From DASXRA01 sp963737425 (GTDB taxonomy: Bacteria; Actinomycetota; Actinomycetes; Mycobacteriales; Jatrophihabitantaceae), in contig CAVTSX010000010.1 in NCBI GenBank assembly GCA_963737425.1, positions 1,178,001 to 1,242,000 of the forward strand: DNA of 64,000 bases. The letters run 5' to 3'. The position numbers were made by a program, and so were the translations under genes. Below the pieces are notes generated by a model. That model saw nothing but the letters and a program-made list of their open reading frames with translations. It did no database searches and was not told the origin of the DNA. Position 1 is the first letter of the stretch, and the number at the start of each line of letters is the position of its first letter. Shown piece after piece: positions 41,705 through 50,614 of the stretch.

Positions 41705-41938
41705 CTATCTGCGTTCGAGCAGGTCGCGGCGCTGGGCGTAGTCGTCGGCGTCGATCTCGCCACGTGCGAACCGCTCGTCGAGCAACCGGCGAGCATCGAC
41801 AGGAGACTGCGAGCGCCCCGGCGTCGAGCGAACGAGCGCCACGACTCCGACGGCCAAGGCCGCCAGGAAGATCAGCAACAGCAGGCTCATCATCAACCAG
41901 CCCGCGCCACCCATGTGGTCACCGTAGGAATACATCAT
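41705..41938 (-). CDS. Small membrane protein with C-terminal SHOCT domain
   Basis: 77 residues: one TM helix (WLMMSLLLLIFLAALAVGVV) followed by a SHOCT motif (DARRLLDERFARGEIDADDY). GCGGAG lies just upstream of two adjacent ATGs at 41938/41935. SHOCT domains are short oligomerisation modules. Encoded 22 bp after the DUF6544-like gene, likely same transcript. Confidence 0.75.
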   Translation of the reverse strand: MMYSYGDHMGGAGWLMMSLLLLIFLAALAVGVVALVRSTPGRSQSPVDARRLLDERFARGEIDADDYAQRRDLLERR

Positions 41939-41960
41939 CGCGCGCTCCGCTTCGTAGCAA

Positions 41961-42686
41961 TCACTGGGATCCGGGTCGGACGAGCTCCAACTCGATGTAC
42001 TTGCAGGCGTCTGCTGCCGAGCGATATTCGGCCCAGCCGGCGACAGGAACCATGACGCCATTGAGGAGGCCGTAGTCGGTGAAGGGCGTCGCCCACGGCT
42101 CCAGACGCACCCGGCCCTTGCCCAGATACCTGTGCCGCGGCCCCGCGAACTCGATCGGACGGCCATTCGCTCCGATTGAGAGGATCCCCGTCGCGGTCAA
42201 CCCGGAATCGGTGATGCTCACCTGCGCGGATCGGTCGTCGATCTCCTGCCAGCGCACGTTGGGAAGCAGGAACGCACCCGGGAACCAGGTCATCTCGTTG
42301 AGGTATCGCAGCAACGACGCCTGATTCATGGCGGCGCTGTTCACATCGATCAGGTTGAACGTGCGAACCAATCTGACCTGCATGCGGCCACGGCCACCGA
42401 TGTAGGAATCCCATGCCCGCACAAGCGGAAGACCGCCGAGGCGTACGCGGGCCCGCCAGCTGAACGCCGGCGGGTCGGTGATGTAGTCCTCCTCGGCGGT
42501 GAAGGCCATCCACGGCTTGTCATTGCCCGAACGCAACCGGCCGACCTGGCGCAGGCACGTGGTCGTCGGGATGCGCGTGCCTTCGACACCGCTCCAATCG
42601 AGATAACGGCGCACGGTCGCCGGCACCGCATCGAGCATCGAGGGCGCGACCAGGGCACCGGCGACGACCGGCGAGGTACGTGTCAT
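41961..42686 (-). CDS. DUF6544/DUF6920-like conserved protein
   Basis: 241 residues, soluble. Typical blocks: VPATVRRYLDWSG near the N-terminus, AFSWRARVRLGGLPLVRAWDSY, LVRTFNLIDVNSAAMNQASL, RYLNEMTWFPGAFL and a C-terminal GWAEYRSAADACKYIELELV. Members are widespread and uncharacterised; the fold may be lipocalin-like. Start at the ATG at 42686. The upstream region shared with the divergent Usp gene carries DosR-like sites. Confidence 0.7.
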   Translation of the reverse strand: MTRTSPVVAGALVAPSMLDAVPATVRRYLDWSGVEGTRIPTTTCLRQVGRLRSGNDKPWMAFTAEEDYITDPPAFSWRARVRLGGLPLVRAWDSYIGGRGRMQVRLVRTFNLIDVNSAAMNQASLLRYLNEMTWFPGAFLLPNVRWQEIDDRSAQVSITDSGLTATGILSIGANGRPIEFAGPRHRYLGKGRVRLEPWATPFTDYGLLNGVMVPVAGWAEYRSAADACKYIELELVRPGSQ

Positions 42687-42768
42687 AGGTCGGCCTCGAC
42701 TTCGCGCTTGGCTGCAGTCATGAAGACACTCACGTGCGAAGCGTCGCGCCGCGATCTCGCCGCTACCA

Positions 42769-42814
42769 GGGGCGAACGTCATCGGTTGCGGTTCGCGGAT
42801 GTGCTGAAGGTCCC
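42769..42814. promoter_or_regulatory. Two DosR-like sites between divergent genes
   Basis: GGGGCGAACGTCAT at 42769-42782 and GTGCTGAAGGTCCC at 42801-42814, 32 bp apart. The second is 83 bp before the Usp start at 42897, the first 83 bp before the leftward gene start. Confidence 0.45.
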
Positions 42815-42896
42815 GGGGATCCGGTACCGACGCCGCTGTCGCGCAGGCCATGGACCGGCCCACAGTTGAGGAAAGCACGATCATGAGAGGCCGGTC

Positions 42897-43787
42897 ATGG
42901 ATCGCACCGAAGACATCGTCGTCGGCGTCGACGGCTCGGCGGAAAGCAGAGCTGCGTTGGCCTGGGCGGTCGCAGACGCCCGAGCACGCCGTTGCGGCGT
43001 CGTGGTGGTGCATATGTGCGAGGCTCGCAACTACGGCCTCTGGACGACGACCAAGGGGCTGCGGGCGGGCCTTCGAGAGATGGCGCGCCCCATCGTCGAT
43101 GACGCCCTGGCGCTGGCTGGACGAATCGATCCGGCCGTGCCGGCACGCGGCGGCGTACTGGTTGCCTCGCCGACCCGCACGCTGGTCAGGCTCTCGTCGT
43201 ACGCGCCTGTCGTGGTGATCGGGCGAAACGGCCGCGGTGCTCTTTCCCGCCTGCTGCTCGGCTCCGTCACCCAGCACCTGGCCGCCAATGCCCACTGCCC
43301 GGTCGTTGCAGTAGGGCGCCCGGCGCGGGGACAGGCGGCGGGCGCCGTCGAGCGGGTCGTCGCGGCAATTGTCGCCTCACCGGGCAACGAGCGGACGCTC
43401 CAGTTCGCGTTCGCCGAAGCGGCGCGCCGACGCTCGCCGCTGGTGGTGCTACACGTGCACGACGACACCGATCTGGCGACCCAGCCGGAACATCCCCGAC
43501 CTGGCCGCGAGCTGATCGGGTGGCATGACCAGTACCCGGCCGTGCATGTGACGTCAGCCGTTCGCACCGGCTCGGTCGTCGAGGCGATCGCGTCGATCTG
43601 CATTCCGGGTGACCTGCTCGTACTCGGCCACCACCGCCGACTCGCCATCGCGCACCATTCGCTCGGCGCGGGCACGATGGCGGCGCTCCATGCCGCGCCG
43701 TGCCCCGTCGCCGTCGTACACGAACCCGTCGACGTGTCTGTGCGCGAGCCCGTGCCGTCGTTGACGCAGGCGGCGCCGGCCACCTGA
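42897..43787 (+). CDS. Tandem universal stress protein (UspA x2)
   Basis: 296 residues with two Usp domains. Domain 1 contains IVVGVDGSAESRAALAWAV and the ATP loop IGRNGRGALSRLLLGSVTQH; domain 2 has VLGHHRRLAIAHHSLGAGTM, a degenerate loop. Second double-Usp in the island; it differs enough from the 34554 copy to be an old duplication. Likely DosR-induced stress protein. Confidence 0.87.
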   Translation: MDRTEDIVVGVDGSAESRAALAWAVADARARRCGVVVVHMCEARNYGLWTTTKGLRAGLREMARPIVDDALALAGRIDPAVPARGGVLVASPTRTLVRLSSYAPVVVIGRNGRGALSRLLLGSVTQHLAANAHCPVVAVGRPARGQAAGAVERVVAAIVASPGNERTLQFAFAEAARRRSPLVVLHVHDDTDLATQPEHPRPGRELIGWHDQYPAVHVTSAVRTGSVVEAIASICIPGDLLVLGHHRRLAIAHHSLGAGTMAALHAAPCPVAVVHEPVDVSVREPVPSLTQAAPAT

Positions 43788-43805
43788 GCAGCCGGCGGGC
43801 AAGTG

Positions 43806-43819
43806 AGGACCTTCGTCAC
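43806..43819 (+). promoter_or_regulatory. DosR-like box upstream of the aldehyde dehydrogenase gene
   Basis: AGGACCTTCGTCAC, 10 of 14 consensus matches, 108 bp before the ATG at 43927 and just past the Usp stop. Confidence 0.45.
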
Positions 43820-43926
43820 TGCCGGTCCCGATCGAGCCCGGTGTTCAGTTAGAGGTAGGCAATCTGGCCGCAGCGACGGCGATTCGCCGGTCGCGCCCTC
43901 GACTGCCTTGTGAAGGGGGAACCGAC

Positions 43927-45447
43927 ATGAAGTACACACCACCTGGCGAGCCTGGCAGCATCGTCACCGTCGACTCGCGCTACGAGAACTTCATCGGCGG
44001 CAAGTGGATGGCTCCGACCGAGGGCAAGTACCGGATCGATCTGAGTCCGGCCACGGCGAAACCGATCACCGAGGTCGCACACTCGACACCTGCCGACGTG
44101 GAGCTTGCCCTGGACGCCGCCCATGCGGCCAAGGACGCCTGGGCCGACAAGTCGGCGGCCGAGCGGGCCGAAATCCTCAACGCCGTCGCCGATGCCATCG
44201 AGGCGAACAAGGAGATGCTGGCTGTTGCCGAGAGCTGGGAGAACGGCAAGCCGGTCCGCGAGACACTCAATGCCGATCTGCCGCTGGTCATCGACCATTT
44301 CCGCTACTTCGCCGCTGCGGCGCGCGCCGAGGAAGGCCGCTCGACCGAGATCGCGAAGGATCTTGTCGCCTACCACTTCCGCGAGCCACTCGGCGTCGTC
44401 GGCCAGATCATTCCGTTCAACTTCCCGCTGCTGATGGCGGCGTGGAAGCTGGCGCCGGCACTGGCCGCCGGGAACTGCTCGGTGCTCAAGCCTGCTTCGC
44501 CGACCCCGTGGTCGATCCTCAAGCTGGCCGAGGTGATCGAGGACATCCTGCCGCCGGGCGTCATCAACATCGTCACCGGCCCCGGTGGCGAGATCGGCAA
44601 GGCCCTGGCCACCAGTCCGCGCATCGCCAAGATCGGCTTCACCGGTGAGACCGTGACCGGCCGGCTGATCATGCAGTACGCGGCGCAGAACCTCATCCCG
44701 TCCACGGTCGAGCTCGGCGGAAAGTCGCCGAACATCTTCTTCGGCGATGTCATGGCGCACGACGACCAGTTCTTCGACAAGGCGGTCGAGGGTCTCGTGC
44801 TCTACGCCTTCAACAAGGGCGAGGTCTGCACCTGCCCGTCGCGGGCACTTGTCCAACGCGACATCTATGACGCCTTCATGGAGCGCGCTTTGGACCGAAT
44901 CGCCAACATCAAGCAGGGCAATCCCCTCGACACGGACACCCAAATCGGACCACAGGTTTCGGCCCAGCAGCTGGAGAAGATCACCTCCTACGTCGAGATC
45001 GGCCGCAACGAGGGTGCCGAGGTGCTGATCGGCGGTCAACGTGCCAAGATCGGTGGCGAGTTCTCCGACGGTTACTTCTTCGCACCGACCGTGTTGAAGG
45101 GCGAGAACAAGATGCGGGTGTTCCAGGAGGAGATCTTCGGCCCGGTCCTCGCTGTGACGACCTTCGACGACGACGCGGACGCACTGGCGATCGCAAACGA
45201 CACCCTCTACGGCCTCGGTGCCGGTGTCTGGACGCGTGACGGCAACCGTGCCTACAAGATGGGCCGCGCGATCAAGGCCGGCCGGGTCTGGACCAACTGC
45301 TACCACCAGTACCCAGCAGGTGCCGCATTCGGCGGATACAAGATCTCCGGTATCGGACGGGAGAACCACCTCATGATGCTCGATCACTACAGCCAGACGA
45401 AGAACCTGCTCGTCAGCTACAGCGATGCACCGCTCGGGCTGTTCTGA
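43927..45447 (+). CDS. NAD-dependent aldehyde dehydrogenase (ExaC-like acetaldehyde dehydrogenase)
   Basis: 506 residues, full-length ALDH. Catalytic cysteine C301 in NKGEVCTCPSR, catalytic Glu in STVELGGKSPNIFF, and oxyanion Asn in IIPFNFPLLM. The GEVCTC context and C-terminal YSQTKNLLVSYSDAPLGLF fit the ExaC/AldA branch that oxidises acetaldehyde and similar short aldehydes. Followed by the hydrogenase operon after 119 bp with a strong hairpin. Within a hypoxia island it may dispose of aldehydes made by the linked ADH. Confidence 0.9.
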   Translation: MKYTPPGEPGSIVTVDSRYENFIGGKWMAPTEGKYRIDLSPATAKPITEVAHSTPADVELALDAAHAAKDAWADKSAAERAEILNAVADAIEANKEMLAVAESWENGKPVRETLNADLPLVIDHFRYFAAAARAEEGRSTEIAKDLVAYHFREPLGVVGQIIPFNFPLLMAAWKLAPALAAGNCSVLKPASPTPWSILKLAEVIEDILPPGVINIVTGPGGEIGKALATSPRIAKIGFTGETVTGRLIMQYAAQNLIPSTVELGGKSPNIFFGDVMAHDDQFFDKAVEGLVLYAFNKGEVCTCPSRALVQRDIYDAFMERALDRIANIKQGNPLDTDTQIGPQVSAQQLEKITSYVEIGRNEGAEVLIGGQRAKIGGEFSDGYFFAPTVLKGENKMRVFQEEIFGPVLAVTTFDDDADALAIANDTLYGLGAGVWTRDGNRAYKMGRAIKAGRVWTNCYHQYPAGAAFGGYKISGIGRENHLMMLDHYSQTKNLLVSYSDAPLGLF

Positions 45448-45494
45448 GACGCGATGCCTGACACAGCCACGCATCCACAAGTGACTGGTACTGC

Positions 45495-45531
45495 CGCGGC
45501 GCGCAACGCGATCGTTCGCCTGCGCGCCGCG
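45495..45531 (+). terminator. 11-bp perfect hairpin between ALDH and hydrogenase genes
   Basis: CGCGGCGCGCA (45495-45505) pairs perfectly with 45521-45531 around a 15-nt loop. It probably ends the ALDH transcript or attenuates read-through into the hydrogenase operon. Confidence 0.5.
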
Positions 45532-45566
45532 CGCGGCCGTCCGAGCGCTACTTTCTGCGGCCCCGC

Positions 45567-46730
45567 ATGAATGGCGAGCCGGCCGCAACGGCCGTACCGG
45601 GCAGCACCGTCGTTCTCGACCGGCAAGGGCTCGACGACCTCGTCGCTGTGCTGGTCGCCGACGGGTATCGCGTCGTCGGGCCGACCGTGCGCGACAACGC
45701 GATCGTGCTCGACGAACTCGAATCAGGCGCACAACTTCCCGCCGGCTGGGGCGTTGAGAGCGGGCCGGGCGTTTACCGGTTGCGCCGCCGGCAGGATGCC
45801 GCGGTATTCGGACATTCCGCGGGCGCGCAGTCCTGGAAGCAGTTTCTTCACCCGGCGCGTCGGCAACTGTGGTCCTCCGATGACGACGCGTTCTCCCCCG
45901 CCCCGGAGGAAACGGCGCCCTACGCCTTCCTCGGCGTGCGCGGCTGCGATCTCGCCGCCATCGCGACCCTCGCCGGCGTTCTCGGCGGCGGCGCCCACCC
46001 CGATGGCAGTTTCACCCGTCGGCGCAAGGGTCTGCTGGTCATCGCGGCAGGTTGCACCGAGCCTGGCGGTGTGTGCTTCTGCGCGTCGATGGGCACCGGC
46101 CCGGCGCCCGGCCCGGGCTATGACATCTCACTCACCGAACGAATCGACGAGGCGGGGCACCGTTTCCTCGTCGACGTCGGCACGGCCGAGGGCTCTCGAG
46201 TCCTCTCGCTGCTCACACATCGTTCGGCGACGGAGGGCGAGGTGGCCGACGCACGTGGCGCTGTGGCCGAGGCGGCAAACCACATGGGGCGCCAGATGCC
46301 GGTGGGCGACATCCGAACTCTGCTGCGCGACAGTCGCGAATCACCGCACTGGGCAGACGTCGCAGACCGGTGCCTGACATGCGGCAACTGCACGATGGTC
46401 TGCCCCACGTGCTTCTGCACCACCACCGAGGACATCACCGATCTCACCGGCGACAACGCCGAACGGTGGCAACGGTGGGCGTCCTGCTTCGAGTTGGATT
46501 TCTCCTATCTGCACGGGGGAAGCGTCCGTGTCTCCGGCGAGAGCCGGTACCGGCAATGGATCACGCACAAGCTGAGCACCTGGCACGACCAGTTCGGCAC
46601 CTCCGGCTGTGTCGGGTGCGGGCGCTGCATCGCGTGGTGCCCGGTCGGCATCGACATCACCGAGGAAGTGGGCCGGCTCGCCGAGGAAGCAGCCCGACCG
46701 GACGGAGGCGGATCCGATGCTGCACGCTGA
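45567..46730 (+). CDS. NiFe-hydrogenase iron-sulfur (beta, HydB-like) subunit
   Basis: 387 residues. C-terminal ferredoxin-like half with two 4Fe-4S motifs: CLTCGNCTMVCPTCFC and CVGCGRCIAWCP; N-terminal half carries RGCDLAAI and further cysteines (GVCFCASMG) typical of the sulfhydrogenase beta subunit. It relays electrons between the diaphorase and the NiFe module of a group-3b-type bidirectional NAD(P)-linked hydrogenase. The following gene starts within its last 14 bp. M. smegmatis Hyh, of the same class, is DosR-controlled. Confidence 0.87.
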   Translation: MNGEPAATAVPGSTVVLDRQGLDDLVAVLVADGYRVVGPTVRDNAIVLDELESGAQLPAGWGVESGPGVYRLRRRQDAAVFGHSAGAQSWKQFLHPARRQLWSSDDDAFSPAPEETAPYAFLGVRGCDLAAIATLAGVLGGGAHPDGSFTRRRKGLLVIAAGCTEPGGVCFCASMGTGPAPGPGYDISLTERIDEAGHRFLVDVGTAEGSRVLSLLTHRSATEGEVADARGAVAEAANHMGRQMPVGDIRTLLRDSRESPHWADVADRCLTCGNCTMVCPTCFCTTTEDITDLTGDNAERWQRWASCFELDFSYLHGGSVRVSGESRYRQWITHKLSTWHDQFGTSGCVGCGRCIAWCPVGIDITEEVGRLAEEAARPDGGGSDAAR

Positions 46731-47181
46731 CCAGCTAGCCGACTTTGCACTACTTGCCGGGCTCACCGACGCCCAGCGCGCAGCAGTCTGCGCCACCGCC
46801 CGTGAGGTCGAATTCAGCGCCGGCGAAAGGCTGTTCGACGAAGGCCAGGAGGCCAACGGTTGCTGGCTGATCCGAAGCGGACGGGTCAATCTCGAAACGG
46901 TGGCGCCCGGACACAGGAGACTCAGGGTGCAAACGCTCGGCGGGGGCGATGTGCTCGGCTGGTCCTGGTTGGTGCCGCCCCGTCATTGGCACTTCAGCGC
47001 CGTCGCAATCGACCCGGTGTCGGCGATCGAGTTCGACACCGAGAAGTTGCGCGCGCTGGCTGAGCAGGACCCGGGGCTGGGTTACCAGCTTGCGCTCAGG
47101 CTCTTCGAAGCCTTGCTGCAGCGGCTGCAGAACACGCGCGCCCGCCTGCTCGACCTGTACGGGAGCTCGCGTGAGCGTTGA
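46717..47181 (+). CDS. Cyclic-nucleotide-binding (Crp-like) domain protein without HTH
   Basis: 154 residues forming just a cNMP-binding beta-roll and its helix (SAGERLFDEGQEANGCWLIR, GGGDVLGWSWLVPPRHWHFS). There is no C-terminal DNA-binding domain, so it is not a Crp regulator; it ends in a helix (LQRLQNTRARLLDLYG). GGAGGCG precedes the ATG, which overlaps the previous gene. Being inside the operon it may modulate the hydrogenase or diaphorase directly; ligand unknown. Confidence 0.82.
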   Translation: MLHADQLADFALLAGLTDAQRAAVCATAREVEFSAGERLFDEGQEANGCWLIRSGRVNLETVAPGHRRLRVQTLGGGDVLGWSWLVPPRHWHFSAVAIDPVSAIEFDTEKLRALAEQDPGLGYQLALRLFEALLQRLQNTRARLLDLYGSSRER

Positions 47182-48007
47182 CACCGACCCGATGGTGCCT
47201 GCGACCTATCGCGTCGCCGAGCGGCGGGTCGAGACCCGCGACTCGGTCACGCTTCGCCTCGATCCGGTCGGCGATGCGCTGCCGGCGTTCCAGCCCGGCC
47301 AGTTCAGCATGCTCTACGCGCGCGGCGTCGGTGAGATCGCGATCTCGGTCAGCGGCGACCTCTCGAAGCAGGATCACTCGCTCATCCACACGATCCGCAA
47401 TGTCGGCGCCGTGAGCGGCGTGCTGCACGACTCAGCGCCCGGCGATCTGCTCGGTGTTCGCGGGCCGTTCGGCACCGACTGGGGACTCGACACCGCGGTC
47501 GGCCATGACCTCGTGATCGTTGCCGGTGGGGTCGGGCTCGCCCCGCTTCGGCCGGTGCTGCTCGGTGCGCTCGCCCGCCGGGACGAATACCGGCGCGTCG
47601 TACTCGTGGCCGGCGCTCGCAGTCCGGGCGAGTTCCTGTTCCGCGAGCAACTCGACGCGTGGTGCGACCTTCCCGAACTCGAGGTCGAACTCACCATCGA
47701 TCTGCCCGACGACGCGTGGCCGGGCACGGTCGGATTTGTCACCGAGCCGCTCTCCCGACTGTCGCTTGACCCTCAGCAGACCATCGCGTTCGTGTGCGGG
47801 CCCGAACCGATGATGCGCTTCAGCGCGAATGTCCTGATGAAGAAAGGTATTGCGCCGACCAGTATTCGGGTCTCCCTTGAGCGGAACATGAAGTGCGGAG
47901 TCGGGTTGTGCGGCCATTGCCAGCTCGGCCCGCTGCTCGTCTGCCGCGACGGGCCGGTCGTCGACTACGCCCTGGCCCAACCACTACTCGCCGTCTCGGA
48001 GCTGTGA
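47171..48007 (+). CDS. NiFe-hydrogenase FAD/NAD(P)-binding diaphorase (gamma, HydG-like) subunit
   Basis: 278 residues: FAD domain (FQPGQFSMLYARGVGEIAIS), nucleotide domain (IVAGGVGLAPLRPV, FVCGPEPMMRF) and a C-terminal 2Fe-2S cysteine cluster (KCGVGLCGHCQLGPLLVC). It exchanges electrons with NAD(P)H. GTG start at 47171 with GGGAG upstream overlaps the cNMP gene; its stop shares bases with the next ATG (TGATG). Confidence 0.9.
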   Translation: MSVDTDPMVPATYRVAERRVETRDSVTLRLDPVGDALPAFQPGQFSMLYARGVGEIAISVSGDLSKQDHSLIHTIRNVGAVSGVLHDSAPGDLLGVRGPFGTDWGLDTAVGHDLVIVAGGVGLAPLRPVLLGALARRDEYRRVVLVAGARSPGEFLFREQLDAWCDLPELEVELTIDLPDDAWPGTVGFVTEPLSRLSLDPQQTIAFVCGPEPMMRFSANVLMKKGIAPTSIRVSLERNMKCGVGLCGHCQLGPLLVCRDGPVVDYALAQPLLAVSEL

Positions 48008-48765
48008 TGGTCCCGACCCTTGCCGTATGGAAGTTCGCGTCCTGCGATGGGTGCCAGCTGACCCTGCTCGACTGCGAAGACGAACTGCTGACCCTCGCGG
48101 GCGAAATCAAGATCGCGCACTTCCTCGAAGCGACGTCCACCGTGCTGCCCGGACCCTATGACGTGTCGCTGGTCGAGGGGTCGGTCACGACGCCGCAGGA
48201 CCTCGTGCGCATCCAGCGCGTCCGCGAGCAGTCACGTTTCCTGATCACGATCGGCGCGTGCGCAACCTCGGGCGGCATCCAGGCGCTGCGGAACTTCGGC
48301 GATGTCGAGGAGTTCCGCTCGGTCGTTTACGCAAGTCCCGAGTACATCGACACGCTTGCCACGTCGACGCCCATCTCAGATCACGTCCCGGTCGACTTCG
48401 AGTTGCGCGGCTGCCCCATCGACAAACGCCAGTTGCTCGAGGTGATCTCGGCATTCCTCGTCGGACGCAAGCCGGATATCCCCGACACAAGCGTCTGTAC
48501 CGAGTGCAAGCGGCGCGGGCTGACGTGTGTGATGGTTGCCGACGGCACGCCGTGCCTCGGCCCGGTCACGCACGCCGGCTGCGGCGCGCTGTGTCCGTCG
48601 GTCAACCGGGGTTGCTACGGCTGCTTCGGGCCGATGAGCGGGGCGAACCTGCCGGCTCTGATCCCACAGCTGCGCACCTGCGGCATGAACGACGCAGACG
48701 TCGACCGGGTGTTCGCCACGTTCAACGTCGCCGCTGCGGGCTTCCTGCGGGAGACCTCCCGATGA
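48007..48765 (+). CDS. NiFe-hydrogenase small (delta, HydD-like) subunit
   Basis: 252 residues, homologous to the NuoB-like small subunit. Proximal-cluster cysteines start with C13 and C16 in KFASCDGCQ and continue in IGACATSGG and LRGCPIDKRQ; further clusters are bound by CTECKRRG, PCLGPVTHAGCGALCP and RGCYGCFGP. No twin-arginine signal, so it is cytoplasmic, as expected for group 3. Confidence 0.92.
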   Translation: MVPTLAVWKFASCDGCQLTLLDCEDELLTLAGEIKIAHFLEATSTVLPGPYDVSLVEGSVTTPQDLVRIQRVREQSRFLITIGACATSGGIQALRNFGDVEEFRSVVYASPEYIDTLATSTPISDHVPVDFELRGCPIDKRQLLEVISAFLVGRKPDIPDTSVCTECKRRGLTCVMVADGTPCLGPVTHAGCGALCPSVNRGCYGCFGPMSGANLPALIPQLRTCGMNDADVDRVFATFNVAAAGFLRETSR

Positions 48766-50054
48766 GTGATCGCAGCAGCCGGTTGCAGGTCAGTTCGCTG
48801 GCCCGGGTCGAGGGCGAGGGCGCTCTCGAAGTCGTCATCGAGAACGGCGAGGTCCTGCGCACGGAACTGCAGATCTACGAGCCGCCGCGCTTCTTCGAGG
48901 CCTTCCTGCGCGGACGCCAGCACACCGAGGTAGCCGACATCACCTCGCGCATCTGCGGAATCTGCCCGGTGGCCTACCAGGCCAGCGCGTGGCAGGCCGT
49001 CGAGGACGCGTGCGGCACCGTCGTCGACGGGCGCATCGGCGAACTGCGCCGGCTGCTCTACTGCGGCGAGTGGATCTCCAGTCACACGCTGCACGTCTAC
49101 CTCCTGCATGCGCCGGACTTTCTCGGCTACCCGGATGCGATCACGCTGGCCAACCAACACCGCGACATCGTCGAGCAGGGCCTGCGCCTCAAGAAGGCCG
49201 GAAACGCCATTCTCGAAACGGTCGGCGGGCGGGCAATTCACCCCGTCAACCCGCGGGTGGGCGGTTTCTACCGCGCCCCGACCGCAGCCGACCTCGTGCC
49301 ACTCGCCGAGGAACTGCGGCGCGCCCGCGACGACGCGCTGGCGACCGTCCAGTGGGTGGCCGGTTTCGACTTCCCGGACCTCGAACTCGGCCACGACCTG
49401 CTCGCCGTGCACGACCCGAACCGGTACGCCATCGAGAGCGGCCGATTCGTCAGGTCGACCGGATCGCGCTTCGCGGTGAACGAATACCTCGATCACGTCG
49501 TCGAGCGCCAGGTGCCGCACTCGACCGCATTGCAGGCGACGCTGGACGGACACTCGTACCTGACCGGCCCGTTGGCGCGCTACACGCTCAACGGTGATCA
49601 ATTGTCACCGCTTGCGCGTGAAGCTGCCACGGCCGCCGGTCTGGGCGACACCTGCCGCAACCCGTTCCAGAGCATCGTCGTGCGCTCGGTCGAGATCGTC
49701 TATGCGGTCGACGAGGCGTTGCGCATCATCGCTGACTATGAGCGTCCCGATCTGCCTGCGGTGGCCGTGACACCTCGCGCGGGAGTCGGGCACGGGGTGA
49801 GTGAGGCGCCACGCGGGCTGCTCTATCACCGCTACGAACTCGATGCCGACGGGCTGATCGAGTCGGCCACCATCATCCCGCCCACGTCGCAGAACCAGGC
49901 GGCGATCGAGGACGACCTCCGCCGGCTCGTGTCCGGCAACATCGACCTCGACGACGAGGCGCTGACCGCCTTGTGCGAGCAGGCGATTCGCAACTACGAC
50001 CCGTGCATCTCCTGCTCGACACATTTCCTGGATCTGCGAATCGTCCGCCGATGA
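48762..50054 (+). CDS. NiFe-hydrogenase large (alpha, HydA-like) catalytic subunit
   Basis: 430 residues. Nickel ligands are C65 and C68 in RICGICPV and C415 and C418 in DPCISCSTH. The protein extends nine residues beyond H421, the expected site where a maturation protease cuts after nickel insertion; that protease is encoded next. With the other subunits it catalyses reversible H2 oxidation coupled to NAD(P). The hyp maturation genes are not in the window. Confidence 0.93.
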   Translation: MSDRSSRLQVSSLARVEGEGALEVVIENGEVLRTELQIYEPPRFFEAFLRGRQHTEVADITSRICGICPVAYQASAWQAVEDACGTVVDGRIGELRRLLYCGEWISSHTLHVYLLHAPDFLGYPDAITLANQHRDIVEQGLRLKKAGNAILETVGGRAIHPVNPRVGGFYRAPTAADLVPLAEELRRARDDALATVQWVAGFDFPDLELGHDLLAVHDPNRYAIESGRFVRSTGSRFAVNEYLDHVVERQVPHSTALQATLDGHSYLTGPLARYTLNGDQLSPLAREAATAAGLGDTCRNPFQSIVVRSVEIVYAVDEALRIIADYERPDLPAVAVTPRAGVGHGVSEAPRGLLYHRYELDADGLIESATIIPPTSQNQAAIEDDLRRLVSGNIDLDDEALTALCEQAIRNYDPCISCSTHFLDLRIVRR

Positions 50055-50614
50055 CCCAGCCATCAGCCGTGATCATCGGCGTCGGTAACGACTTTCGCCG
50101 CGACGACGGCGTCGGTCCGGCGCTCGTCGAATCGATCCGGCCGCTGCACCTGCCGGCGGTGCGACTTGTGGTCGCCGATGGCGAGCCGACCCAGTTACTC
50201 GACGCCTGGACCAGCGCCACACTCGCAGTGATCGTCGACGCTGTGCTCGTCGAGGGGCCCGTTCCCGGCCGGATCCACCGCACGTCCGTCGACCAGATTG
50301 CACATGGCGCGCGATCGGCGAGCAGCCACGGCCTCGGCGTCACCGAGGCGCTCCTGCTCGGGCGAGCGCTCGATCGCCTGCCGCAGCGTATGGCGGTGTA
50401 CACAGTGGAAGCAGCCGATCTCGGTTTCGGCCGCGGTCTGTCACCGGCAGTTGCGAACGCACTGCCAGACCTGACCCGAGCGGTGCTCGCCGAACTCGTG
50501 GTGAACACTCGCGCGGCGTTGCCGACGAAGGGGGAACCATGCCCGGTCATCGCCTCTATCCCGCCCGCCTCGATGGAGAGATCGATCCCGGTCTCGGACG
50601 CTGGCTATGGCTGA
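50051..50614 (+). CDS. Hydrogenase maturation protease
   Basis: 187 residues; N-terminal VIIGVGNDFRRDDGVGP is the family signature with the nickel-sensing Asp. It removes the C-terminal peptide of the large subunit. ATG at 50051 overlaps the large-subunit stop by 4 bp. The last ~25 residues run into the next gene and may be dispensable. Confidence 0.9.
   Translation: MTQPSAVIIGVGNDFRRDDGVGPALVESIRPLHLPAVRLVVADGEPTQLLDAWTSATLAVIVDAVLVEGPVPGRIHRTSVDQIAHGARSASSHGLGVTEALLLGRALDRLPQRMAVYTVEAADLGFGRGLSPAVANALPDLTRAVLAELVVNTRAALPTKGEPCPVIASIPPASMERSIPVSDAGYG

Noticed and set aside
45448..45566. A DosR box directly before the hydrogenase operon
   Set aside because: GTGACTGGTACTGC shares only one half site; the operon may be read from the ALDH promoter or use another signal, so I did not list a box.
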